NCBI GenBank assembly: GCA_907165275.2
Contig: OU015650.1
Coordinates: 5,114,001-5,178,000, forward strand
Length of the DNA: 64,000 nt
DNA from: Zygaena filipendulae
Lineage: Eukaryota > Arthropoda > Insecta > Lepidoptera > Zygaenidae
Direction: 5' to 3'
The notes under the pieces are model-generated. The model ran no database searches and was not told the DNA's origin. It saw nothing but the letters and a program-made list of their open reading frames with translations. The translations under genes were made by a program, and so were the position numbers. This document shows, piece by piece, positions 47,513-58,792 of the stretch (its first letter is position 1; every line of letters begins with the position of its first letter).

Positions 47513-47591
47513 AATTTATGATAACAACAAGTTATAACGACTAATTAGTTATGTACCTACTAATTAGTCGATATTACTTGTTATCATAAAT
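47513..47591. repeat. 79-bp perfect-looking hairpin
   Basis: ATTTATGATAACAACAAG and CGACTAATTAGT on the left pair with ACTAATTAGTCG and CTTGTTATCATAAAT on the right, around a loop of about 9 bp (TATGTACCT). It is either a tiny MITE or a chance-formed cruciform. Confidence 0.7.
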
Positions 47592-47706
47592 GTTCTCGTC
47601 CCGTACCCTATTAAAAAAATTTGTAATCCTAATTTAATCATCACAGAGGAAATGACGGAATTGGTAGGAAAAATAGGTAAGTAGGTAATTACCTATACGT
47701 AATATA

Positions 47707-47936
47707 TACTAGCTGTCCCCCGCGATTCCATCCGCGGTAATTTCGGATTTCCCGCGGAGGTTACGGGAAAAAAGTACCCTATGTCCTTCAGTTCCCGAGG
47801 GAATTCCGGTATAAAAACTATCCTATCTTATAAGTTGGACCATTTTATGAATGGTTACAAAATTTTATCAAAATCCGCTCAGTAGTTTCGGAGTCCATCG
47901 CGGACAAACAACGTGACACGTGATTTATATATAGAT
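47707..47936 (+). repeat. Short interspersed element, GTGACACGTGATTTAT-tail subfamily
   Basis: Head TACTAGCTGTCCCCCGCG, then AAAGTACCCTATGTCCTTCA, AACTATCCTATCTTATAAG and the CGTGACACGTGATTTAT tail. It shares the extended head with 49466-49695. Confidence 0.9.
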
Positions 47937-48005
47937 AAAAATAAATAATGGCTAATTTTGATCTTGAAAGATTTGTGGAAATTCAGGGAAGGTTTAAACG
48001 GTGAA

Positions 48006-48067
48006 AATTTCGGAGTTCCTGCGGGAATACCGAAAGGCACGCGGGTAAAACCGCGAGGCACAGCAGT
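48006..48067 (-). repeat. Fragment of the CTAGCTGT-head short element
   Basis: Only the head remains, plus strand GTTCCTGCGGGAATACCG to CCGCGAGGCACAGCAGTATA. Confidence 0.65.
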
Positions 48068-48121
48068 ATACTTACTAATATTAAAAATGCGAAAGTGAGT
48101 TTGTTAGTTTGCATGTTACAA

Positions 48122-48218
48122 AAAATGGCACTATAATTTTAAAACACGATTTAGGGACTCAAAATTTCTCCAGCGTGGGTTTTGCTTATTACACACTATT
48201 GCTTATCTATGTCCATAT
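48122..48218. repeat. Dispersed repeat shared with 30575-30664
   Basis: Same ordered words as the earlier copy (TTTTAAAACACGATTTAG, CTATTGCTTATCTATGTCC) with a short extra segment TTTTGCTTA. Family unknown. Confidence 0.7.
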
Positions 48219-48560
48219 AATATTATCATCTAAGTTTGCAGTTCAAACATAAGAACATCGCAACTAAAATGAAAGAAAAATATCCTTCACGAGCTGCCCC
48301 TTCTATCGGAATAAAGGAAAAAAGTCACGAAAATTATGTACCTAGTTCCGCTCCACCATCCTTCTCGTTTTACTCGCATCACGTACTCGCTTGTGGTTTT
48401 ACTTTTTTGGAAAAGTTGGTCTGCGGCCAATTAAGCCAGCAGGCGCCAACGTCCGACCGTCTTCCGGGCGCTTGTGGCCAAAATACGTTTACTTACTTGA
48501 AATCCTATCTCTGCGAAGTCATAATAATTTTAGCAAGTAGCAAATAAAAAGTAATCTATA

Positions 48561-48700
48561 GGTACTAATATTATAAAGAGCATGTGAGTTTGTGGGTTTG
48601 TGAGTTTGTGACGTTGTAGGGTAATCTCCGGATCTATGAAAGCGATTTTGAAAATTGAATTCCGAATTTCCCTATAAAAACCGGACACCGGGACAGCTAT
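48561..48700 (-). repeat. Short interspersed element, TGAGTTTGTG-tail subfamily
   Basis: The plus strand begins ACTAATATTATAAAGAGC and has TTTGTGAGTTTGTGACGTTG, as in 27200-27494. The head end is decayed (CCGGGACAGCTATC). Confidence 0.72.
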
Positions 48701-48841
48701 CTCTGCATATACTGAACCGATTTTAAAAATTCTTTCACATAAGTAGTTCAGTTTATTTATTTATTAATTTTTACAAGGCAAGAAATTAACAAAATAGTGT
48801 GAATAAACTTTCAAAAGTTTCTCCTCACACTAGATGATTCG

Positions 48842-49128
48842 AGGTTTCACCCGGTATCGGATTTCCTGCAGGAACTCCAAAGTAGCCTAATTTACTTTTT
48901 ATTACATCAGCTAATTATTAGTGAAAGTCCCGTCAAAATCGGTCCAACCGTTTCGGAGATTCACCCGCGTGAGTTTCGGAATTCCCGCAGGAACTCCAAA
49001 CTTCGTCCATAAGAACCATTCTCCTTACAATAACAAACACAAGAAAAAAGAACTAGCGAAATTGGTCCTGCCGTTAACGCGTGATATCGTGACCAAGGGA
49101 AATAGAGATTTATTTTCATACATACCTA
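48842..49128 (+). repeat. Short interspersed element, GTGACCAAGGGAAA-tail subfamily
   Basis: The head is truncated to TTTCACCCGGTATCGG. The body CTGCAGGAACTCCAAAGTAG and TTTCGGAGATTCACCCGCG and the tail ATATCGTGACCAAGGGAAAT match 35058-35334. Confidence 0.85.
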
Positions 49129-49129
49129 A

Positions 49130-49335
49130 TACTAGCTGTTCCCCGCGGTTTCACCCGCGGTAATTTAGGAGTTCCCGCAGGAATTCTGAAACAAAAAGTA
49201 CCCTATGTCCTTCTCGGTACCCCTGACAACGTGTGCGTAAATTTATGTGTTGATCGGTTGTGACGTTAAGGCGTGAAAGTGTAACAAACAATCAAATAAA
49301 CAAACAAACAAACAAATAAACTCACTTTATTACTT
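49130..49335 (+). repeat. Short interspersed element, AACAAACAAAC-tail subfamily
   Basis: Well-preserved head ACTAGCTGTTCCCCGCGG and TTTCACCCGCGG, body ACCCTATGTCCTTCTCGG and CCCTGACAACGTGTG, and a CAAACAAACAAACAAA tail. Confidence 0.9.
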
Positions 49336-49465
49336 ATATATTTTTCCGCTGTATGGTTAATACCAAAATCTACGCAGAAAATTTGAAATCATCAAAATAA
49401 AATTTAGCATTCGCGAGATAAAATTTATAATATTTATATATTTTTATATATTAGATAGTATAATA

Positions 49466-49695
49466 TAGCTGTCCCCCGCGATTTCATCCGCGGTAATTTC
49501 GGAGTTCCGGCGGAGGTTGCGGGAAAAAAGTACTCTGTGTTCTTCAGTTCCCGAGGGAATTCCGGGATAAAAACTATCCTATCTTTTAAGTTGAACCATA
49601 TTATAAATGGTTGCAAAATTTTATTATAATCCGTTTAGTAGTTTCGGAGTCCATCGCGGACAAACAACGTGACACGTGATTTATATATATTAGAT
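49466..49695 (+). repeat. Short interspersed element, GTGACACGTGATTTAT-tail subfamily
   Basis: Near twin of 47707-47936, from TAGCTGTCCCCCGCGATTTC to TTATATATATTAGAT. Confidence 0.9.
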
Positions 49696-49758
49696 AAGAT
49701 TAATAAAATAGTAGCCGTAGTGCAAGAAAATATTTTTATTGCTCCCTGCTTATTTTTA

Positions 49759-49950
49759 GTGCCCCGCGGTTTCACCCGCGGTAATTTCAGAGTTCCGGCG
49801 GGAATTCCGGGATAAAAAGTACTCTATGTCCTTTTCTGTACCCTTGAAAACGTTCATGCCAAATTCCATCCAAATCCGTTCAGTCGTTTTTGTGTGATTG
49901 AGTAACTAATAACCAAACATCCACACTTTCACATTTATAATATTAGTAGG
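49759..49950 (+). repeat. Short interspersed element, AATCACACAAAA-tail subfamily
   Basis: Plus-strand member of the group at 10583 and 23116: GCCCCGCGGTTTCACCCGCG head, ACGTTCATGCCAAATTCC, TTTTTGTGTGATTGAGTAAC, ending ACATTTATAATATTAGTAGG. Confidence 0.9.
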
Positions 49951-50380
49951 ATTGAAATTCGTATGCATGAAAATTAGCCCTGACGATCTACCTACCACTT
50001 ATAAGACTGTCGCTGCCATTTACAAAAACGTGTTGAAATACCGTCTCGAAACTTTTGTGTATACCTATAATAAAAAAAGACACCACACGAAACGAGACCA
50101 ACAGCTTATTTGCATTTATATGTCTTTCTAAGTTGGAATTCCGTTCGAAGTTTTTTTTTCTGAATACGAATTCATTATGTTTGTTTTTATTTAAAAACGT
50201 CCTTGGGTGCACGCGCTTTTTTTTTGGAGGTCGTTGATCATGAGCTTTTCAACAGTCTTTTTGTTGTTCTTCTCTTAAATTCATCCCGAAGTTATTTAAC
50301 GGTCGTAAATTAAAGATTTGCATATGACAGTAATGCGAAAGTAAGATCAAATTATGATTAACCTTATGAAATGTTAAAAT

Positions 50381-50619
50381 CTATATATATTTATAATGCT
50401 TTGTCCTGAATGACTGATGGATCAACGCACAGCCTTAACCGCTGATCGTAGAGACCTGAAACTTGGAGGATGTGTTCTTTGTGTGACGTAGGCATCCGAT
50501 AGGAAAGATTTTTGAAAATTCAACCTCTACGGGGATGAAAAGGGGTTGAAAAGTTTGAATGGAACAATTCCACGGGAACTTCGAAATTATCGCGGGTGAA
50601 ACCGCGCGGGACATCTAGT
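50381..50619 (-). repeat. Short interspersed element, long-body subfamily
   Basis: The head end reads GGTGAAACCGCGCGGGACAT then CTAGTG on the plus strand. The body (ATGACTGATGGATCAACGC; GACCTGAAACTTGGAGGATG; GGGGATGAAAAGGGGTTGAA) is unlike the other subfamilies, so this is another tail joined to the same head. Confidence 0.75.
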
Positions 50620-51134
50620 GTGGATATAAAATACCAGTTTACATCACACATTTCTACTTCATCCCACCCTAAGCTATGAGCATTTTCAACCCTCGGTATT
50701 GTACAAAAAGCTGGCCGTTTGTAAACGGAAGTATTATATTGTACAATATGTCGACTATAATTGACTTTCAATAAAGAGTTATCTATGTATCTATGCCTAC
50801 TAATTACAGACATTCCGTTACTTGGAGCGTGAAAGCGTGAATTTTCGGCAATACTAATGAACAACACTAATTAATACCTTATCTACATGTTTAATTGTCA
50901 GGAAGAAGATGAAAAAGTAAATTTGTGTTAATAGCATAGAGATATTTTCATATTTTTTATTTATTGGATAATAAAGACATTGAACGAAATCCCGTTCGAA
51001 GTTGAAGCACGAAATCTATCGAGGTGGGCACGTGAGCGGCGCGTTATAACGTTAGCGGTGAGAGACATATTAGGTATGTAGTAAGCTGTTTCCGTCACAC
51101 TAGAAATTATATGACGTCAGCGTGTGCTGAATGT

Positions 51135-51480
51135 GGTCTGCAGGAATTCCGGGATAAAAGTATTTGTCCTAATCCAGATTATAATCTACCTTTGTGCCAA
51201 ATTTCATACAATTCCCTTTTGCCTTTCTGGCGTGATTGAGTACCAAACATCCATCAAATCATCCAAACTTTCACATTTATAACATTAGTATAGAGAATTA
51301 CAAAATACACTAACTGTGTCACCCGCGTTATGTTCGGAGTTCCCGTGGGAATTCCGGGTTGAAAAGTACCCTGTCTTCTTCTTCGTATCCCTGACAAAGT
51401 GTATAGGTATGCACAATTTCATAATGATCGGTTGAGCCGTTAAGGCATGAAAACATAACAAACATCAAACAAATCTCTCA
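51135..51480 (+). repeat. Two short interspersed elements in tandem
   Basis: 51135-51296 starts mid-head (CTGCAGGAATTCCGGGATAA) and ends ATTTATAACATTAGTATAG. 51309-51480 has GTCACCCGCGTTATGTTCGG and ATAATGATCGGTTGAGCCG with a decayed tail. Confidence 0.78.
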
Positions 51481-51544
51481 ACTCAACTCACAACAACAAA
51501 TCAACTCTCTCCATTAACGATATAATTTTAGGTTCTCTTATTGT

Positions 51545-51800
51545 ACATTTTTTTTTTGGTAATAAATGTTTTTATTATTATTATTATTAAATGAACTCAC
51601 ATTCGCTTATAATACCAATAGTAAAGGATATCATATCAAGATTAAGTAACAGGCTGTATGATAAGGCTGTACGCAGTGCAGCACCATTTCGGATCGCACT
51701 GCGTCGGCCAGAGCGGCGCCGGCCACTTGGCACAGCGCGCTGTAGGTCAACGTCCTCCACCTCCATAAAAGAGCCTCCACAATCCTGAGCCAAAACAATT
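51545..51800 (+). other. Possible LINE coding fragment beside an (ATT)n tract
   Basis: Plus-strand residues IVKDIISRLSNRLYDKAVRS followed by a basic RRPERRRPLG segment resemble C-terminal ends of Jockey-type reverse transcriptases. The stretch is GC-rich (GGCCAGAGCGGCGCCGGCC) against its surroundings. An (ATT)6 tract and T10 run precede it. No catalytic motif is visible, so this is tentative. Confidence 0.3.
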
Positions 51801-54090
51801 TCGCCAAATTTCTTGCCAATGCCCTAACACGCATGACTTTACGATCCCGCCTCTCCACTCTTCAATCCAATGCAACTCGTTTATTTTTACAAATGCACAT
51901 TCCTCGACTCGACCATATAATATTATACATATAAGGATATAATTACACCTATCTATGTATAACGAAATCCAAAAAGCTTTTTAATTCACGAGTGTGCTCA
52001 TTGCCTTCAAATTTTTTAAGTTGTCGCCCGTCGCTGGTCTGACTACATGCTAAAGTTATTTGGTCGATTAAAAACGTAAATAACATTAAGACAGACTTGA
52101 ATTATAAAATGTCGCATACTTGAGATTTTTGTGATTAAAATTTAAAAAAAATATAATATATTGGTTGTATTTTCAGGAAATAGAAGCCGTTTGGTAATAT
52201 TCTTTATTTGAGAAAATAATAACTAAGCATTTTTGCTATACAAAGTCGTAGGTACCTACCTAAACAGTATTTCGAATTAGGTATTTGAAATTTTTAGGTA
52301 TATTTTTTTACATAATAAATGAGAGTGTTATAGAAGATGTTCAAACGTGCATCTTGTTTCCATAACGGTAAGCCACGTCTGACCATATGAAGCCGTATAA
52401 TAAAAATTAAGATGTTTTATACACTATCATAAATTAGGCTATTTGTTAAAAATTCTCGTATAAAATTTGTTTTACATCTTTTTGGATACTTTTTTATAAT
52501 ATATCATATTATGCAAATTTTTTTGATAGTTTTAAATCACTTGGGTAGATCTTTAGTTTTGTACGAACTTCTAAATTACCAACTGTGATATAATTTATAT
52601 TTATATTTACATGATCTTTAGTAATATTTTATGCACTGTTATCAAGAATTTATTATATAGTAATATTAGATAACGTATCTTGACCCAAAAAAACTATGAT
52701 ATTTTGATTGGTAGAGACTTGCATTTTACGATAATCTCGATATGGCAAGTGATTTTTTTCGCACCTAACGATTGATAGATCACATCGATCGTTAATTAGT
52801 TTTAGTATGTTGAGACTGCAGGGCCAGGGGGGCTAAGATGCGCAAGACGACACTGGACGTAGGTAATATTTGTATTAGTAAGTACCTAGGCAAAGTTTTG
52901 TTTAAATCCATCTGGAGGTTTTGGCGTGATGCGCGTTCAAACTAACAGGCAAACAGGAAAAATACCTAACTTTTACCTATTTCATATTCCCCAAATTTTT
53001 TATTTAATAATATTAAAATACTAGTTTATATTTTACCTATAGAGGTATTAGATAAAATGTCCTTGTGTAGTTCTGTAGTTCTGAATTCAAGTCAGTTATA
53101 TAGTGTCATTGTCACCCTTAGACTACTTAACCATAGAGGCAACGAGCCGAACAAAAGAAAACTCACGTGTAGCGGGGGGTGAAGTATGCACACTTAGAAA
53201 ATGCTGCATCATTACTCACGCCCACAAACATAATACGAGCTCACAGCTAAAAGAATACGCACACAAGACTTATTGATACGCGGCCTGGTTTGATCCTTTT
53301 AAAAGAAGGGATCGCTCTCGGTGTCTTACGGAATTATTTTTTAGTTCACACCATTAATTTAGTTATATCCGCTATAAAACTAGCATCGCAATAAAAAATA
53401 ATCCGAAAAAATGATTGACAAAAGGCTATAGCGGATGGAAATTATGCGCTTCCTCTTTTAATATTACCGAACAACCTTGTTCGAGTCGTTTTCTTGGGAT
53501 TCTACATTCTTAGTGTACGTAATCTGTTAATCATTGTGTAATTTTCGTAACGATTGATCGCTAATTCTGAGTGAAGGTTGTATTTATTCTATTATACTTA
53601 TTATAATATTATAGACACGGTAAATAAATTGAGGCATGCAAATAGGATTTTGTTATTTTATTAAAAAATATAAATTTACTATCACAATTTTATAAATAAA
53701 TGTCTTAAAATAAAAGAGCTCTTACAATCTAAGGATAAATTAGAGTTCGTGTAAAAAAATATTACTTATAGTTTGCTACAATACGAGGCTTCCTTACAGG
53801 AACATAAATTGATTTCAAAATACATATTTGTTAAATAAAGATGTCTCAAAAAAAAAAATTAAACATTTCAAAGAAAAGTAAATAGATCTATGTCTATTAT
53901 AGGTAAATCAATTAGAAAAATTTGAACAGAAAAAAATTAAAATGTCACAATCGTGAATAATGTCATATAGTCAAATAAATCATAGAGAACAAGCTCATTT
54001 GGTTATTTCGGACATAATAATATAGTATTATAAAATACTGATTCACGAGAGGCACCTTTTCACTGGGTGGTCTTCTATTTGGTCTACATT
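51801..54090. other. Intergenic stretch downstream of the cuticular-protein gene
   Basis: No gene or clear repeat seen. About 53120-53500 (GGTTTGATCCTTTTAAAAG; CGGTGTCTTACGGAATT) is GC-richer. The gene's 3' untranslated region probably occupies the last few hundred bases. Confidence 0.4.
53657..53662 (-). terminator. Candidate poly-A signal of the cuticular-protein gene
   Basis: AATAAA on the minus strand about 430 bases after the stop codon, in the right orientation. In such AT-rich DNA this word is common, so the assignment is weak. Confidence 0.3.
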
Positions 54091-57000
54091 CTAGTTCTCG
54101 ACCTTCTCCAGTACCCACTTTCCTGAGTATGGCGTCTCTATCCTCTTCACTTTGGGACGGAAACCTTCTTTGCCAGCGGTGTATTCCACGCGGTAAAGGA
54201 AGCCATCAGGGCCGATGTACTCATAGAAGCCTTTGGAAGCTATTCCCTCGTCGATAGTGTTCGGGTTCAACAGGATCGCGTTCTCTTTAGCACGAATTTT
54301 GTTTTCGGTTTCGAAACTGTAAGAAAAGCAAAAAATGCTTAGTACCCACATATTAATCCAATAAATACCGATATTTTTACATTATTAATTGCTTAAGGAC
54401 GGAATCGCTAAAAACCCTGAACTACAACGGATTCGTAATTTAAAAACCTATAACCTTTAAAACTCTCGGTAGAGAAATCTATACTAGCATTTACAAAAAT
54501 TATTTGCCAGCGCTTGCTCACCTTACGAAAGGAAGCTTTGCGTAAAAGTTCAATTAAATCTAGATCTAACCCAAACGCTAGCTGAACGTTGACAAAACAG
54601 TCGTTCAGTCACGACCTACAGTTATAAATAAAATTGTATGAATTATGTTTTACTAGCTGTGCCCCGCGGTTTCATCCGCATGAGTTTCGGAATTCCCGCA
54701 GGAACTCCAAAGTAGCCTAATTTACTCCTTATAACAGCAGCTAATTAGCAGTGAGAGTTCCGTCAAATTGGGTCAAACTGTTTCGGAGATTCACCCGCGT
54801 GACGAGTTTCGGAATTCTCGCATGAACTCCAAACATCTTTTATATATATTATATTCCTCATGTTCCGGCTTGCAATTATGTAACTTCTGTTTTTTTTAAA
54901 CCTTTGACATCCGGTATAAATAATGGAAAAACTCGTGGAAAATTAGATAATGATAAAAATCTGTGTAAATTAAATCATAAGGCATATACTACGATACATA
55001 TATATATACTACTCCTACGTATACCATTACAAATGCATCATTAGCATATCAAAAATATCAAATATCAATTTTGCATTACGTCACGATTATAACATTCAAT
55101 AAGCCACATGATTGTAATGCCGATTTAACTAATGTAGATACTTATATCATGACTACCTACAAATAGTGTTTTGAACTCCGACCGACCCCTGACCTCCGAA
55201 AACCTACTGTAGTGGGTCAAGGTCAAAGATATTGTTTATTCAAGGACCATGACCTCCAATAACTTGATGTTATTATAATCTATAAGATGTATTGTTATAT
55301 CGAGCGAACTGGATTTCTCTGATATTAATCTAAGTATACTTCCATATACAAGAATATACAAGTATTATAAAAAGGTAGTTTTCTCTGGAACCACTCAACT
55401 GATCTTAAAAATTCTTTCAATGATAAGAAGGCTGCATCTGATCGAAGGTAATCCTTAAATGCGAATGTGAATTTGTTTGTTTGTTACGCTTTCACGACGT
55501 TACTACTCATCCAATTATATCATGATCTAGCTGTCCCGCGCGGTTTCACCCGCGACAATTTCGGAGTTCCCGCGGGCATTCCAGATTACAATATAGCTTA
55601 TAATATTAACATATCAGGAATAATGTAGCTTTGTGGTGGTGAAAGAATATTTGAAATCGGTCCAGTAGTTTTTAAGTTAAAATGTAACAAACAAACAAAA
55701 AACCAAATCTTTCCTCTTTATAATATTAGTATAGATATAGATATAGTAGGATATCTACTTTTATCCCGCAATTACATCTTTTATCGAGTAAAGTTTGAAA
55801 TCAACGCGGGTAAAACCGCGGGGGACAGTGCATAATAGGGTACTTGCATGAATTTTTTTTTCAGTCTATTTTAAAGATATATGGCCTACTTAAACAAAGC
55901 AAGAAAAAGAAAAAAAATATATGCATAAATTAATGAAATAGAGCGTTTCAAAGTTCCTACTTTAGACCGCGGAATGACGTCACTTGTTCAAAATTACGCC
56001 TTATTAATCTGTGATAGAAATGTCAATGTCGTATTGACAGGGTCATGTGACACTGACAGACAGATAACTTCAATATCCAAAAGCGAAATTAAGGTTGAAC
56101 TGTGTCGATTTACTTCCAAAAGTTCCAGTAAAGAATCGAAATGCATATTACCGATGCATTTTTAAAGTAAAAAACTTCAGAAAATGGAAATTATGCGTTG
56201 ACTGTATGCACTTAGTTTCTTTTGCCTTCTCTGAAATAGGCAAATGTTTCCTAAAAAAATAAAAGTGACGTCATGTGTCAAGCTTAGCTGTGATTGGTGT
56301 TTCGTTGCAACGTTCCGTTTTACAAAATTAAAAGTTGAATATTTTGGAAACTATTGAAAATTTTTTAGTAAATCTTTCACGATAACGCTTTTCTAAGGCT
56401 CTATTTTTGAAATATTGACACAATTTCTTATTATAAATTTCATGCAAGTACCCTATTAAAATATATTATACTAACTTTTCCCAGCGGTGTTAATTTAGTT
56501 AATAATACTATTAGGTAATATTATTACTTGGAGTAGGTATTACATTTTGTTCCCAAGCATCGGTAGGTACGTAATTTAAGGGCTAAAAAATATAGAGGTA
56601 AACGCAATACTAATATTTTTGTATTAAATCATATGAACATAAGCGATAGACGTTTTTTTTTTAACAACAAGGTTGAATTAAATCGTCGTAACTTGCATTC
56701 GTAACTCGTAATAATAGTAAATATCTAATGGAATTATTGAATAAAATTTGCAAAATCATCAATTTTAAATGACATTCTTGAATATTTGGATTATACTAGT
56801 GTGATAATAATAATCTGATCTTATATAAACATATTTATGAATCTGAAAAGTGAATAACAAATACATCATCCAGAGTATCCTAATCCTTCTTTATTACTCT
56901 AGTAATTGTTCCACTACTTTATACATGTTTCACATTACTAGCTGAGCCCCCGGTTTCACCCGCGCTAATTTCGGAGCTCCCGCAGGAATAAAGTATTTAT

Positions 57001-58569
57001 TACATTTATCCTTTTCTGTACCCCTAAAAACGTGTACCTATGCAATATTCGGTTGAGTAGTAAGGTGGCGAAAGCATACAAACAAACAAACTCACATTTG
57101 CATTTTAGTTTCTTAAGGATAATCTAAACTGCATTTTTATCGTATAATAAAAATGTTTCTTCTTAGGTGTCAAATAAATGTATAAACGGTGTTTTCTATC
57201 AATAAAATTAATGGTACAGGTAATTATTAGACTTGTTTTTTTTAAATTTATACCGCACTGTTCGTGACTTACCTATACTTAAATATTATAATAATAAAAA
57301 GCCAAAGGAAGGTGTGATGAACTCTTGTAGTTCATAACAATTCTCTTTATCTTTATTTTCAAAACTTTTTTTATTTTTGCTACTTTATTTTTACATAAGT
57401 AAATTACTTTTATAATCATCATTTGATTATCTTGCTTTGAAAATTTAAAGGATAGGCTCCTAGTTTGAATCGATTCACTGAACAAAAAATAACAATAGTT
57501 CGGCATTTCGCATTAGCAGGTAATATTATTGCATTCATAGACTGCGAATGAAATAATTTAAGACAAAAAAAGAAGAAGAAAAAGAAAGGTGATTTCAACA
57601 GGATCGTTAATAAAAAAAAAATTTCTATCTACGTGCAAAATGTGTAACGCATTTGGATAAATCTGGGCATTCAGATTTCACATTTTAGCACGGAGATCCC
57701 AAGGGAATCCCAAATTTCACGCGTGTGAAGCGTTTATTATACGTATTTGTGACAGTCTACCTAAACCAAAGTAGGTACTCACTCGAAATCGTATCTATCT
57801 TCTTCGTAGTTGTGTTGCTGGCTGAGGATTTTGATTCCATTGTTTATGTAGTATCCAGGCTTGTAGAAAGGCAAGTCTTCGCCTCCCTTCAGCCTATATC
57901 TATACACATCACGGTTTTCCGATCCCTGGGCAATGTAAGGTTCGTCTTGATGGTCATACGGTCCATAACCACCGTCGTAGGGGAAGTCAATATGGATGTA
58001 CGGGTTCGGTATGTGAATGTATTTACCCTCATTTCTTGGTCTATCGTACCTTAAACAAAAACTTGGGTGTGAATTTTTTAAATCTGTGATAATTTTGGCA
58101 AACGATTTTTTTCTATTTCAACGATTGTATTGGTTGAGTATTTTAAATTTTAATTTAGAATGATTTTTTAAGAATGGAACTTACAATCCGAGGTCACCGT
58201 ACTTTGGTCCATGCCATTTTCCGTCTTCTTCGGGAGAGCCAACTACCGCCACAGCGCATACCGTGATCACGTACTGGAAATAATTTAAAAAAATATTGAT
58301 TAAAATTTGACATTCCTATTTTATTATTCCACTGGTTTAGTATAATTCAATCTTTTCGTTTTATAAAAAGCTTTTTTTTTTCTAGCCGGAAACAGGTCCA
58401 TTGGCATTTTAACAGAAATTTATCACGAGCTTGTTACTGTGTATTGTGATTTTATAGAACAACGGAAACCATCTTTATTGGAAGATATAAAAATAAAAAT
58501 AAATTATTCTGAATGAAAATAATGGCCAAATCAAAATTAAATTACTTAAATTACCGTGAAATAAAGCAT
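54091..58569 (-). CDS. Cuticular protein, Rebers-Riddiford (RR-1-like) family, four coding exons
   Basis: This gene encodes a secreted structural protein predicted to bind chitin in the cuticle. I joined the exons by hand on the minus strand: 58569-58555, 58273-58185, 58049-57783 and 54316-54091. All introns start GT and end AG, and the total is 597 nt, giving 198 residues plus TAG. Residues 1-17 (MLYFTYVITVCAVAVVG) form a signal peptide split by intron 1. A Tyr/Pro/Gly-rich middle (about 19-118) precedes the chitin-binding domain, which starts at RYDFDFETEN (120-129). Residues 153-184 fit the insect cuticle signature: G153, D161-G162, Y169, A171-G172, G175-F176, P178. The start has A at -3. 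Intron 3 (about 3.5 kb) carries several transposon copies. Which CPR paralogue this is cannot be told from the sequence alone. Confidence 0.93.
54651..54842 (+). repeat. Short interspersed element in intron 3 of the cuticular gene
   Basis: Head TACTAGCTGTGCCCCGCGG; body GGAACTCCAAAGTAGCC and TTTCGGAGATTCACCCGCG of the GTGACCAAGGGAAA-tail subfamily, with the tail missing. Confidence 0.85.
55526..55830 (+). repeat. Short interspersed elements in intron 3
   Basis: 55526-55735 is a complete GGTCCAGTA-tail copy (CTAGCTGTCCCGCGCGG to TTATAATATTAGTATAG). 55748-55830 is a minus-strand head fragment (GGGTAAAACCGCGGGGGACA). A weaker minus copy precedes at about 55362-55520. Confidence 0.85.
55838..56453. 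mobile_element. 616-bp MITE with TA duplication in intron 3
   Basis: Inverted ends GGGTACTTGCATGAA and TTCATGCAAGTACCC are flanked by TA (55836-55837 and 56454-56455), as in Tc1/mariner-type elements. The interior is non-coding and holds TGACGTCA twice (near 55976 and 56269). Confidence 0.78.
56937..57105 (+). repeat. Short interspersed element in intron 3, AACAAACAAAC tail
   Basis: Head TACTAGCTGAGCCCCCGG, body GAGCTCCCGCAGGAATAAAG, tail ACAAACAAACAAACTCAC then ATTTGCATTTTA. Confidence 0.82.
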
Positions 58570-58761
58570 CCTTGGAACACTGATGAGAACAATGATTTTT
58601 TTAAATAAAAAAAAAAAAAAACACTTTCTAAACGTCTACTAGTGTTTTTCGCAAATGTCACTGTATCACTTGTGCACGATGATCACTATGCGGAAATATA
58701 ATGTTCACGGTCAAACTCTAGCTCGAGTGTACACTCCTTAGAGATATCCAAATGGTTGTGT

Positions 58762-58792
58762 TGATTTCGAAATCGATCGCTTCGCTTTTATA
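58762..58792 (-). promoter_or_regulatory. Core promoter of the cuticular-protein gene (TATA box and initiator)
   Basis: TATAAAAG lies at 58792-58785 on the minus strand, and TCAAC with its A at 58762 sits 30 bases downstream, the spacing expected for TATA and initiator. This predicts a 5' untranslated leader of about 193 nt before the ATG at 58569. Confidence 0.72.

Noticed and set aside
49130..50620. Tandem short repeats as a CRISPR-like array
   Set aside because: Unit lengths and spacers are irregular, orientations are mixed and the units are dispersed eukaryotic short elements.
51587..51858. Overlapping minus-strand frames over a GC-rich segment
   Set aside because: The plus strand fits a LINE C-terminus slightly better, and three overlapping frames are expected where GC-rich sequence lacks stop codons.
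57725..58054. 109-codon plus-strand open frame
   Set aside because: It is the antisense of exon 3 of the cuticular-protein gene, whose own frame joins to its neighbours with proper splice sites and a recognisable domain.
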